Origin: a virus
Virus record (IMG/VR): IMGVR_UViG_3300032006_002703
Location: 43,411 to 107,410 of that record
Length of the DNA: 64,000 nt
Direction: 5' to 3' (one strand)
The position numbers were made by a program, and so were the translations under genes. Below the pieces are notes generated by a model that did not search any database, was not told the origin of the DNA, and saw nothing but the letters and a program-made list of their open reading frames with translations. Positions 51,324-59,447 of this stretch are shown in pieces. Positions within the stretch are counted from its first letter, which is position 1, and each line of letters begins with the position of its first letter.

Positions 51324-52042
51324 TTCCTAAAAAAATATTTACCTCATTCAAACCTAACCTCGGCGAATGCGAGGAGTGCAGGAGAACTATAGAGGAATGG
51401 AAAAGCCTTAATGAGAGTTTCGAGGTATTATACTTTTCAGATGAGGAAGTAGGACAATTCTTTAAAGACTACGAACCAGGTAGAATGGCTTACGATATTC
51501 TCAACAACGGAACCTCCATAGCGGATTTCTTCAGGATCTGTTACATACATGCAGAAGGCGGAATATGGGTTGATTTTGACATGGCCCCCTTCAGTTTACT
51601 AAACCATATTAAGGAATCTTACCTAGAGAATGAGAACCTCTTCTTTGATCTAGGCCACAAAAACATAAGCTACATGTTGATATCTGGAGCAGTAAAGAGT
51701 AATCTTTTTCAAAAAGCAGTTGAACAAATTGCTGAAAACATATTTTCCATAAAGGATCAGATTTACGGAAAAAACATATACCCCTCCAAGGTAGGCAGCG
51801 GCTCAGACCTAGACATAACGGGACCACATGCATTTCAAAACTTTATATCAGAAGAATTTGGTATGCGAATATTCGACGGGAACTTCCCTGGGGACAATTA
51901 CAAGCGCCATTCTTCAAGCGACATGAATTTCTTCTATACCCCAGTTTATGGACTAACAAAGAAAACAGAAGCCTACAAGCAACTTCAACAAAAGCATCAA
52001 CTAAAATATTGGAGAGACCACCTCAAAAGGGAATCAGCATGA
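51320..52042 (+). CDS. GT32-like glycosyltransferase (OCH1/capsule type)
   Basis: 240 residues. MIPKKIFTSFKPN, then EEWKSLNESFEVLYFSDEEV, then TSIADFFRICYIHAEGGIWV and DFDMAPF form the family-32 signature, with DxD represented by DFD. The later TGPHAFQNFISEEFG and HHSSSDMNFFY-like segments are also in place. Such enzymes add mannose, galactose or GlcNAc to capsule or glycan chains. It overlaps the next gene by 4 nt. Confidence 0.82.
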   Translation: MIPKKIFTSFKPNLGECEECRRTIEEWKSLNESFEVLYFSDEEVGQFFKDYEPGRMAYDILNNGTSIADFFRICYIHAEGGIWVDFDMAPFSLLNHIKESYLENENLFFDLGHKNISYMLISGAVKSNLFQKAVEQIAENIFSIKDQIYGKNIYPSKVGSGSDLDITGPHAFQNFISEEFGMRIFDGNFPGDNYKRHSSSDMNFFYTPVYGLTKKTEAYKQLQQKHQLKYWRDHLKRESA

Positions 52043-52791
52043 AGACTTCTAAAAAAATAATTAAAATCTTTGGTCTTAAAAGGTCAGGAACAAACTATCT
52101 GGAATGGATTCTAAAGAATAACTTTAAAGACCTACTCGTCTTCACTAATCAGTTTCAAGAAAAGGGCGGGGTGCCCCAAGAATTATCAAACATCCTCGGA
52201 GACAATATAGGCAACAAGCACGAAAGTCCAACGCAGCTTATGAGTAAAATCTGCACAGGAGCCCCCCTTACGAAACATGAGAAGGACAGGCTATTCTCAC
52301 ACGCCTATTTCAATAAAGAAAATAGGCTAGAGGCAGAGAGTATCATCTCAGCAAGAAACGTATACTATATATTCAATACTAAAAATCCATTTTCATGGTA
52401 CGAGAGTTTTTGCAAGTTCTTTGGACACAACATGCACCCGATCCAAAAAAAATATCTAATTAAATATTCTAGCATATACGAGAGCTACTACGATTTCCTT
52501 GACAAACATGAGGATCGATGCCTAATAGTGAGGTACGAAGATCTACTAAGCAAGACAGAGAACTCCCTTTCCTTAATTTCTAAAAAACTTAACATAAATA
52601 CTACAGCAAGCGTACGCCGACCGCCATCAAGAATAGGGCCAGATTTATGTAAAACAGGAAAACCATTTGATAAAAAGAGTTATTTTTTAAATGAGGAATT
52701 CATGGAGAAGTATTCCCAAGAAGAAATAAAACTAATAGGAAGCCTACTCACTGATAGGTCTAGAAACTTATATCGCAGCTCCATCATTTAA
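52039..52791 (+). CDS. Sulfotransferase-like protein
   Basis: 250 residues from the ATG at 52039 (ATGA overlap). KIIKIFGLKRSGTNYLEWIL is the P-loop-like 5'-phosphosulfate motif, and YYIFNTKNPFSWYESFCKFF takes the place of the 3'-phosphate motif. RCLIVRYEDLLSKTENSLSL is the conserved C-terminal element of sulfotransferases. It is the third sulfotransferase of the window and differs in type from the two at 21.5-23.6 kb. Acceptor unknown, probably a sugar made by the neighbouring genes. Confidence 0.7.
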   Translation: MKTSKKIIKIFGLKRSGTNYLEWILKNNFKDLLVFTNQFQEKGGVPQELSNILGDNIGNKHESPTQLMSKICTGAPLTKHEKDRLFSHAYFNKENRLEAESIISARNVYYIFNTKNPFSWYESFCKFFGHNMHPIQKKYLIKYSSIYESYYDFLDKHEDRCLIVRYEDLLSKTENSLSLISKKLNINTTASVRRPPSRIGPDLCKTGKPFDKKSYFLNEEFMEKYSQEEIKLIGSLLTDRSRNLYRSSII

Positions 52792-52797
52792 AATAAA

Positions 52798-53601
52798 ATG
52801 ACAAACGCCCAGAAAATAATTTTCCCCTGCTTTATTGGGGAGTTTGGGCATGAGCTATTTAATTGGCAGGCGCACCTTCGAAAGTTATCCAGATCTTATT
52901 CACACGTAATCACTTATTGTAGGGATAGAAATACTGAATTGTATAAAGATTTTTCCCACGAAATAATAACAATAGACAGTGAATCACTTCCTGCCGACCT
53001 AAACTCCGAGAGTAGCATGGTGGTGCTACCGAAGCAATTCAGTAATAGCGAGAACAATTCCCTCTTTATATGTCCACCAACCCTACCCCCAACACGGAAA
53101 GAGTGGGAGGAGTGTGAACCCCACCCCGAATATGTACCCCTTGGTAATAAAGAAACAAAAAAAACCTATGATGCGGTATTGCACTTACGAAACAGGGTTC
53201 ACAGGCAACACGGCAATGATAGTTTAGACTGGAGCTTGAAACTTACAGAGAGGTTATCAAGAGAATACAATATATGCATCATAGGTGCGACTGGTGGAGC
53301 GGTGAACCCGAACGACCACGGCCTTAATGTACCAGCCTTTTTTGATAAAAACTTGCGCGATCTAGCCCTTATTTGCCGAAGCTCTAAAATTTGCGTTGGA
53401 GTCTCAAGCGGCCCGATGCACTTTTCAGCCCTATGCGAAACCCCCGTATGCGTATGGACAAACGAGCGCGGCATGAAACTCCACAATAGATACAAAACAA
53501 CATGGAACCCGTTTAAAGTAGGGGTTGATTATTTCCCAAATAGGCCATCTATAGAACAAATACTTGAATCTGTCAGCTTAAAACAAAATAATACAACATG
53601 A
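52798..53601 (+). CDS. GT9-like glycosyltransferase
   Basis: 267 residues. FIGEFGHELFNWQAHLRKLS opens a Rossmann-like domain, and ICRSSKICVGVSSGPMHFSA then LCETPVCVWTNERG resembles the GT9 donor region (GxxSGxxHxAxxxxxPxV). An HLRNRVHRQHGNDSLDW loop lies in between. Likely transfers a sugar or an activated heptose to a growing glycan. It begins 6 nt after the previous stop and overlaps the next gene by 4 nt. Confidence 0.6.
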   Translation: MTNAQKIIFPCFIGEFGHELFNWQAHLRKLSRSYSHVITYCRDRNTELYKDFSHEIITIDSESLPADLNSESSMVVLPKQFSNSENNSLFICPPTLPPTRKEWEECEPHPEYVPLGNKETKKTYDAVLHLRNRVHRQHGNDSLDWSLKLTERLSREYNICIIGATGGAVNPNDHGLNVPAFFDKNLRDLALICRSSKICVGVSSGPMHFSALCETPVCVWTNERGMKLHNRYKTTWNPFKVGVDYFPNRPSIEQILESVSLKQNNTT

Positions 53602-54188
53602 TCCCCAAAGATAAAGTTATTTCGTCCTGGAAAAACAGGGCAATCAAACAAGGGGAGAGGACAGTTGGTTACCTCAATAGAAGCATGGACGTTCAGGATA
53701 ATGAGCACGAAATTCGTTCTAGCTTTATTTCAAGTCATATAGATAAAACAAAAAAAGTCCTAGATTACGGTTGTGGAACAGGAAGGCAGACCTGTCTATT
53801 CAATAAAGGGAATTATATAGGAGCGGACATTACAGCGGAGTTGCTTGAAATTGCAAAAAAGCTCTATCCTGAGCATAACTTCCTTCAATTAAGCGAGGTG
53901 GGAGAAGTTCCAGATGTAGAATTCGATATGTTTTTCACATCGACGGTTTTACAACACAACTCGGATGAAACAGTAAACCTAATATTCTCCAATCTTAAAA
54001 AAATAAAGCCAGACAACCTAGAGTTTGTATTATACGAAAACTCCAGGACCCAATGCGGGCACGTAAAGGGAAGAAGCTCAAGCGAATACGTTAATTTAAT
54101 TTCCAACTTCTTTAACATTAAGAGTCATTCAGGGAGTACTCACGTCATTCACGGACAGGAGCATGGGGTTAGTATTATCAAAACATGA
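53598..54188 (+). CDS. SAM-dependent methyltransferase (class I)
   Basis: 196 residues. Motif I is VLDYGCGTGRQTCLFNKGNY, followed by IGADITAELLEIAKKLYPEH (acidic residue for the ribose) and FDMFFTSTVLQHNSDETVNL (motif IV region). It is a compact Rossmann methyltransferase. Placed between glycosyltransferases and a sugar-nucleotide gene, it probably methylates a sugar or glycan, though the substrate is not shown by sequence. ATGA overlaps at both ends. Confidence 0.85.
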   Translation: MIPKDKVISSWKNRAIKQGERTVGYLNRSMDVQDNEHEIRSSFISSHIDKTKKVLDYGCGTGRQTCLFNKGNYIGADITAELLEIAKKLYPEHNFLQLSEVGEVPDVEFDMFFTSTVLQHNSDETVNLIFSNLKKIKPDNLEFVLYENSRTQCGHVKGRSSSEYVNLISNFFNIKSHSGSTHVIHGQEHGVSIIKT

Positions 54189-55561
54189 ACAAAGGAGTCC
54201 AGTTAATAATTTTCGACCTCGATGGAGTCATCATAGACTCCAGGGAACTTCATTATGAATGCTTAAACGCTGCCCTATCAACCATTAACCCTAAATATAT
54301 AATAAAAAGAGAAGAACACCTTTCTGTTTTTGACGGCCTACCAACTACAAAAAAATTAAGACTACTCACAAAAAGAAAAGGTCTACCAGAAAACCTTTAC
54401 GATAAAATCTGGAACCTAAAACAGAAGGCTACGCGAGAAAGACTTCTTGATCTAGAAAGGGACTACAAATTAATAGAGATAATGATGTCACTTAAGGATC
54501 GTGGGATTAAAATTGCAGTCGCATCAAACTCTGTAAGAGAAAGCGTTAAAATGACCCTCCTAGGAAAGGGTTTAATGAAATATGTAGATTGCTTTTATTC
54601 AAACGAAGATGTAATGAGAGGGAAACCTAATCCCGAAATGTATTATAAGTGCATGATAAAATTAGGTATTCCAGCAAAAAATACTATAATAATAGAGGAC
54701 TCCCATACAGGTAGGATGGCAGCAGAATCCTCTGGAGGTAACCTACTTGCAGTTAAAAATTGTGAGGATGTAACTTTAGAAAATATAAATTTTAAAATAG
54801 AAAAAATGACTAAAACAGAAAAAGTACCTTGGCAAGGTGAAGATATGAACGTGTTGATACCCATGGCGGGAGCGGGAACCAGATTCGAGCAAGCGGGTTA
54901 TACGTTCCCAAAACCTTTAATAGATGTAAGAGGCAAGCCTATGATTCAATGGGTGGTAGAAAGCCTAAACATGAACGCGAATTACATTTTTATCGTTCAA
55001 GACGAGCATTACAAAAGGTATGCCCTACAGCATACCCTCAGCCTTATAGCCCCCAATTGTAAAATTGTCACAGTGAGCGAATTAACAGAAGGTGCGGCAT
55101 GCACTACTCTACTAGCTAAAGAATTCATCAATAACGATCGGCCGCTACTACTTGCAAATTCAGATCAATTTGTCGACTGGGAAAGTAATGAGTTCATGTA
55201 CTCAATGATTGCTGATGAAATTGACGGAGGCATATTAACATTTAAATCAACCCACCCCAAATGGAGCTATGCAAAGCTAAACGAAGACGGCTTCGTGACA
55301 GAGGTTGCAGAAAAAATTCCTATCAGTGAACACGCTACGGTAGGAATCTACTACTGGAAACACGGGTCAGATTACGTTAAGTATACAGAGCAAATGATAG
55401 AAAAAAATATCAGAGTAAACAATGAATTCTACGTTTGCCCAGTATACAACGAAGCCATACAAGACGATAAAAAAATAAAAATCTCCCACATTGAGTTTGA
55501 AAACATGTGGGGACTGGGAACTCCAGAGGATTTAAAATATTTCATAGACAACTATAAATGA
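54185..55561 (+). CDS. Fused HAD phosphatase and sugar nucleotidyltransferase
   Basis: 458 residues. The N-terminal HAD domain (about 1-205) has LIIFDLDGVIIDSRELHYE (catalytic DxD), IKIAVASNSVRESVKMTLLG, GKPNPEMYYKCM and IIIEDSHTGRMAAESSGG, all four HAD motifs. After a short linker, the nucleotidyltransferase domain (about 220-458) has VLIPMAGAGTRFEQAGYTFP and KPLIDVRGKPMIQWVVESL, the NTP-sugar phosphate signature. The fusion could dephosphorylate one sugar-phosphate position and then activate the sugar as an NDP-sugar. Next to a Gmd-like dehydratase, an NDP-deoxy-sugar pathway is a reasonable inference. Confidence 0.88.
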   Translation: MNKGVQLIIFDLDGVIIDSRELHYECLNAALSTINPKYIIKREEHLSVFDGLPTTKKLRLLTKRKGLPENLYDKIWNLKQKATRERLLDLERDYKLIEIMMSLKDRGIKIAVASNSVRESVKMTLLGKGLMKYVDCFYSNEDVMRGKPNPEMYYKCMIKLGIPAKNTIIIEDSHTGRMAAESSGGNLLAVKNCEDVTLENINFKIEKMTKTEKVPWQGEDMNVLIPMAGAGTRFEQAGYTFPKPLIDVRGKPMIQWVVESLNMNANYIFIVQDEHYKRYALQHTLSLIAPNCKIVTVSELTEGAACTTLLAKEFINNDRPLLLANSDQFVDWESNEFMYSMIADEIDGGILTFKSTHPKWSYAKLNEDGFVTEVAEKIPISEHATVGIYYWKHGSDYVKYTEQMIEKNIRVNNEFYVCPVYNEAIQDDKKIKISHIEFENMWGLGTPEDLKYFIDNYK

Positions 55562-56586
55562 GCACAATCATATTAACAGGAGTCACAGGTCAAGATGGAA
55601 GCCACATGGCAGACTATCTCCTAAAAAATACGGATCATAAAATTCATGGAGGAGTGAGAAGATTAAGCGTTCCGAATCATAAAAATATTAAACATATAAA
55701 ATCTAACAAGTTCAACTTGATCAGTTTAGATTTAACAGATAGCCATAGCATAGAGAAAAGTATAATAGACCTATCTCCAGATTATTTTATCAATTTTGCA
55801 GCGCAATCTTTTGTGGGAGGGAGCTGGGATTACCCAAAGCAAACCTTCGAAACAAACGCGACAGCTGTGCTAGATATCTTAGAATCAATAAGAAAGCATG
55901 CTCCGTCCTGTAGATTCTATAACGCAGGAACAAGTGAAGAATTTGGGGACGTGGAATACTCCCCTCAAGACGAGCTACACCCACTAAAGCCTCGCAGTCC
56001 ATATGGAGCAAGTAAAGCTGCGGCAAGACATTTAGTAAAAGTTTATAGGGAATCTTACAATTTGTATGCAGTGCAGGGCTGGTTATTTAATCACGAAGGC
56101 ACCAGAAGGGGCGAGGAGTTCGTGACTAGAAAAATTACAAAGTCTGTTGCAAAAATAAAGAAGGCAATAGAAGAAAACCTAGAATGGGAACCCCTTGAAT
56201 TAGGAAACTTGGACGCTCATAGAGATTGGAGCGACGCAGAAGACTTCGTGGATGGAATATGGAAAATGCTTAATCAAGAGAAGCCAAAGGATTATATCCT
56301 TTCAAGCGGAAAAGCTCATACTATTAGGGATTTTGTAGAAACTGCGTTTCGTTTTGTAGGCATAGATGGGTATTGGGTATCTAGCGGTATAAAAGAAAAG
56401 TATAAAACTGCGTCAATCGATCAAGAACTAGTAAAAATAAACCCTAAATTTTATAGACCTGCTGAAGTGGAATACCTTTTAGGGAATTCAAATGCGGCGA
56501 AGGAAGGAATCGGATGGTTACCCAAGGTTTCGTTCAAAAAACTAGTAGAAAAAATGGTGATTAATGATCAAAAGCAACTAGAATGA
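55558..56586 (+). CDS. gmd: GDP-mannose 4,6-dehydratase-like SDR enzyme
   Basis: 342 residues, the typical length. IILTGVTGQDGSHMADYLL is the NAD(P)-binding GxxGxxG motif of this subgroup, FINFAAQSFVGGSWDYPKQT and FYNAGTSEEFGDVEYSPQDE carry the catalytic Thr/Ser-Glu region, and SPYGASKAAARHLVKVYRES is the YxxxK motif. WLFNHEGTRRGEEFVTRKI and LGNLDAHRDWSDAEDFVDGI are near diagnostic for Gmd. It would make a GDP-4-keto-6-deoxy sugar. A related substrate such as GDP-heptose cannot be excluded. ATGA overlaps at both ends. Confidence 0.9.
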   Translation: MSTIILTGVTGQDGSHMADYLLKNTDHKIHGGVRRLSVPNHKNIKHIKSNKFNLISLDLTDSHSIEKSIIDLSPDYFINFAAQSFVGGSWDYPKQTFETNATAVLDILESIRKHAPSCRFYNAGTSEEFGDVEYSPQDELHPLKPRSPYGASKAAARHLVKVYRESYNLYAVQGWLFNHEGTRRGEEFVTRKITKSVAKIKKAIEENLEWEPLELGNLDAHRDWSDAEDFVDGIWKMLNQEKPKDYILSSGKAHTIRDFVETAFRFVGIDGYWVSSGIKEKYKTASIDQELVKINPKFYRPAEVEYLLGNSNAAKEGIGWLPKVSFKKLVEKMVINDQKQLE

Positions 56587-57008
56587 GAAGTATAGCTCAT
56601 AGAGGAAACACTGAAGGAAGAAATAAAAAGCTAGAAAACCACCCCAATTATATTTCTAACGCAATCCACGAAGGTTACGATGCAGAGGTTGACGTTTGGT
56701 TGTCTGACGGTCTCGATTTAGGACACGATAAACCCCAGTACTCAATTGAATTAGATTACCTATTGAGTTTTAGCGAATTCCTATGGATTCATTGTAAAAA
56801 CCTAGAGGCCTTACATTTCCTTAATGAATTCCCAGAGTTAAATGTATTCTGGCATCAAAAGGATGACTTCACACTTACTTCTAAAAACTTTATATGGACC
56901 TATCCAGGAAAGCAGGTGACGCAAAATTCAATTTTAGTAATAGGAGACGCTTGTAAATACGAAGGACCCTCGTGTTATGGACTTTGTGCGGATAATTTTA
57001 AAGAATGA
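56583..57008 (+). CDS. Short glycerophosphodiester phosphodiesterase-like protein
   Basis: 141 residues. SIAHRGNTEGRNKKLENHP, then AIHEGYDAEVDVWLSDGL and LGHDKPQYSIE carry the HRG, E-x-D and HD residues of the GDPD active site. The usual family length is about 250 residues, so this is a half-length version; the rest of the barrel is missing or reduced. Similar short forms occur in capsule clusters, as far as I recall. It may act on a glycerophosphate or related decoration of the glycan. ATGA overlaps at both ends. Confidence 0.65.
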   Translation: MRSIAHRGNTEGRNKKLENHPNYISNAIHEGYDAEVDVWLSDGLDLGHDKPQYSIELDYLLSFSEFLWIHCKNLEALHFLNEFPELNVFWHQKDDFTLTSKNFIWTYPGKQVTQNSILVIGDACKYEGPSCYGLCADNFKE

Positions 57009-57832
57009 AACCATCAATTTCAGACCCCAAGTGGCGCCTTAGATTTTTTAAAGATCTGCAAAAAAGATTTTTTGAGTTAGAGAGAAAAATCTCTATTGTA
57101 ATTCAAGGTCCGCTCCATAAGAGGTCGATCAGAACTATTCCACATTATCTAAAATATGGAGATGTTGTAGTTTCCTGCTGGGACAAAGATGACTTAAGCT
57201 TACTGAGGGAGTATAGAGATAAAGTAACACTTGTTGTAAATAAACGGGAAGAGGTTCCACGCAGCAGACTCAGATCATTTGGAAGGCATGGGCCAAACCC
57301 ATGGATTTTACAAAATTATTCTTCATATCACGGAGTAAGTGCGGCAGATGGATTCTTTGCGATTAAACTAAGGTCGGATGAGTCGTATCCAGACCTTAAT
57401 GCAATAATTCATAAATTATATTTCTGGAATGAGGATACAAAATTTTCCACAAAATTCATAACCTCAGATATTTATTTCAGATTCGATAGGGAAGAACCAT
57501 TTCACCCATCAGATCATATAATCGCAGGCAAAAGAGATCAATTAAAAAGAGGTTTCGAGAGAGCTATATTTAATGCAAGGGCAGAAATTCAAAAAAAATA
57601 CGCTTTCCCAGAAAGATTGATTTGCGAATCCTTTTTAGAGACGATCTGGGATCCTGAAGCCAAATGCTTTATTCGTGCAGAGAAAAGCAGGTCAAAGGAA
57701 TTAATGAAAAAGTATTTTGATATAATACCTATTCGTCTATTAAAAGATTTTACATGGTCTTCAAGCTATAGGAAGTATGAGGGATTAAAACAGCCAGAAT
57801 TGGGGTGGTGCCAGGATATAAGTGCAATATAA
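57005..57832 (+). CDS. WavE-like lipopolysaccharide synthesis protein
   Basis: 275 residues. ISIVIQGPLHKRSIRTIPHY, then DVVVSCWDKDDLSLLREYRD, and SAADGFFAIKLRSDESYPDL match the WavE family of putative glycosyltransferases in LPS/capsule clusters. SDIYFRFDREEPFHPSDHI and the C-terminal LRLKDFTWSSSYRKYEGLK-like end fit as well. It ends the tight ATGA-linked glycan operon; the protease gene follows after 62 nt with its own promoter motif. Confidence 0.65.
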   Translation: MKPSISDPKWRLRFFKDLQKRFFELERKISIVIQGPLHKRSIRTIPHYLKYGDVVVSCWDKDDLSLLREYRDKVTLVVNKREEVPRSRLRSFGRHGPNPWILQNYSSYHGVSAADGFFAIKLRSDESYPDLNAIIHKLYFWNEDTKFSTKFITSDIYFRFDREEPFHPSDHIIAGKRDQLKRGFERAIFNARAEIQKKYAFPERLICESFLETIWDPEAKCFIRAEKSRSKELMKKYFDIIPIRLLKDFTWSSSYRKYEGLKQPELGWCQDISAI

Positions 57833-57877
57833 TTTTCGTTGAAATTCTTGTTTTTAAGACTACTATTCAAATAGAGG

Positions 57878-57886
57878 GTGTACATT
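57878..57886 (+). promoter_or_regulatory. Class B promoter motif before the protease gene
   Basis: GTGTACATT, 17 nt before the ATG at 57895. Confidence 0.45.
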
Positions 57887-57894
57887 TATACATT

Positions 57895-58833
57895 ATGAAA
57901 TATCTTACCACTACTATATTAAGCATACTATTACTAACAACCTACTTGCCTGGAGAAGGTAAGAGCAGAAAAGAGGTGGCAGACCATTTGCAAAACATCT
58001 CTGTAACAATTAAATCTGAAGGTCGTTGGTCTAAATCTGAGGGCTCTGGCGTTTTAGTCAATAGAGAGATAGAGGGAGAGAAAATAACTTTTGTGTGGAC
58101 CGCTGCGCATGTCATAGATAACCTAAGGACAATTAGAGAGGTTGTAGACAGCGAAGGGAACACAAAAAAGCTTGTAGAATTTAGAGATGCCAGAATAGTA
58201 AAAGAGCTTGTAGAATCTGGTAGACGCGTAGGAGAAATAAAAATGGACGCTTCAGTAATTAAATATAGTGATGCGGAAAATGGCCACGACCTAGCCCTAC
58301 TAATGGTAAGAGCAAGGGATTATGGAAAAGATAGCGCCAAATTCTTAGAAAAAACAAAAGATGAAAAAATTGTTCCAATCGGCACTCGCCTCTATCACGT
58401 AGGAAGTCTCTTGGGACAAGTAGGCTCCAACAGCATGACTACAGGAATAGTTTCTCAAGTAGGGAGAGTTCTTGGAGATATTGCTCGGGGCGCAGAATTT
58501 GATCAAACAACAGTCACAGCATTCCCAGGAAGCAGCGGCGGTGGAGTTTTTCTTGAAAATGGGGAATATGTAGGGATGGTCGTTCGTGGCGCAGGAGAAG
58601 GATTTAATTTCATAGTCCCAATTCGACGCATGGAAGATTGGGCGAAAGAAAATAATATACTTTGGGCAATTGACACAAAAGTAAAAATGCCAACATTCAA
58701 TGAAATCAAAAAGATACCCGTTGAAGGAAATTCTGACGAAAAGAAAACTAGAGAACACGAAGGCTCAGAAGAAAACTTTTCCTCTCCAGCGGACCAGTTC
58801 CCATTCTTAATTAAAAAGACAAGTAAGAAATAA
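57895..58833 (+). CDS. Secreted trypsin-like serine protease
   Basis: 312 residues from the ATG at 57895. A signal peptide (MKYLTTTILSILLLTTYLPG) is followed by a chymotrypsin-fold domain. The catalytic triad is readable: His72 in FVWTAAHVID, Asp132 in ENGHDLALLMV, and Ser214 in TAFPGSSGGGVF. There is no PDZ domain; the last 70 residues are charged and disordered. An upstream in-frame start would bury the signal peptide and is rejected. It may process virion proteins or act on envelope proteins; a signal peptide argues for the latter. It lies between glycan genes but has its own promoter motif. Confidence 0.85.
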   Translation: MKYLTTTILSILLLTTYLPGEGKSRKEVADHLQNISVTIKSEGRWSKSEGSGVLVNREIEGEKITFVWTAAHVIDNLRTIREVVDSEGNTKKLVEFRDARIVKELVESGRRVGEIKMDASVIKYSDAENGHDLALLMVRARDYGKDSAKFLEKTKDEKIVPIGTRLYHVGSLLGQVGSNSMTTGIVSQVGRVLGDIARGAEFDQTTVTAFPGSSGGGVFLENGEYVGMVVRGAGEGFNFIVPIRRMEDWAKENNILWAIDTKVKMPTFNEIKKIPVEGNSDEKKTREHEGSEENFSSPADQFPFLIKKTSKK

Positions 58834-58837
58834 GTAG

Positions 58838-58865
58838 TTGACTTAAGGAGGAAGTGACGTATAAT
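58838..58865 (+). promoter_or_regulatory. Class A promoter before the gene at 58872
   Basis: TTGACT at 58838-58843, 16 bp, TATAAT at 58860-58865, then 6 nt (ATATAA) to the ATG at 58872. An AAGGAGGA lies in the spacer, upstream of the predicted transcript start, so it cannot act as a ribosome site for a message from this promoter. Confidence 0.75.
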
Positions 58866-58871
58866 ATATAA

Positions 58872-59441
58872 ATGTCACTTTCGCTTTATAAACCTAATAG
58901 TAAAAATACTGGTTGCGCATTCAATTTTAAGATTGGCACTAGTAAAAAACACGAACCGACACTATACGTCAGCTCTATCCAGCAGCACAGCTGGGACCCC
59001 AAGACAAATACTGGAAACTTCTCTGGAAACAAGGATGATACTGATAAAAACATCCATGTAAAATTTAATGAATGGGAAGTTGGAAGCATTATAAGCGCGT
59101 TCGATAATAGAACGGAGTATAGTACATTTCATGCGTTTGAGGAAAATAAAACAACCATCAAATTTACCCCATGGGATAAACAGGTTAAGGTCAAAAAGCA
59201 GGATCCTAAAACCAAGAAGTATGTGGAGGAGACGGTAATTTCTCCAGCATTCGGAATGGTATTTACTCGAAATGGAAACCAAAGCTTTAGAATCCCAATT
59301 GAGGCGGGAGAAGTAGAGACGATAAAACAATTCCTCAAAATGTTTTTGTCAAATTTAATGAATGACAGATATAAAAAGGAACAAGATCGAGTAAGTCAGG
59401 CGAAAGCTAAAGAGCCAGCAGGCGACCTACCCCCGTTTTAA
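58872..59441 (+). CDS. Possible single-stranded DNA-binding protein
   Basis: 189 residues. The body has a beta-strand-rich core with NTGCAFNFKIGTSKKHEPTL, YVSSIQQHSWD, NEWEVGSIISAFDNRTEYST and FHAFEENKTTIKFTPWDK, a pattern I associate with phage single-strand DNA-binding proteins of a Whirly-like kind. The C-terminal tip (AGDLPPF) is like the acidic/Pro-Phe tail of SSBs. It has a strong class A promoter with a leaderless start, consistent with early, high expression. The function is inferred and could be wrong. Confidence 0.4.
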   Translation: MSLSLYKPNSKNTGCAFNFKIGTSKKHEPTLYVSSIQQHSWDPKTNTGNFSGNKDDTDKNIHVKFNEWEVGSIISAFDNRTEYSTFHAFEENKTTIKFTPWDKQVKVKKQDPKTKKYVEETVISPAFGMVFTRNGNQSFRIPIEAGEVETIKQFLKMFLSNLMNDRYKKEQDRVSQAKAKEPAGDLPPF

Positions 59442-59447
59442 GCAAAA

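Noticed and set aside
58844-58859. AAGGAGGA as a Shine-Dalgarno site for the gene at 58872
   Set aside because: It is inside the promoter spacer, upstream of the predicted transcript start and too far from the ATG.
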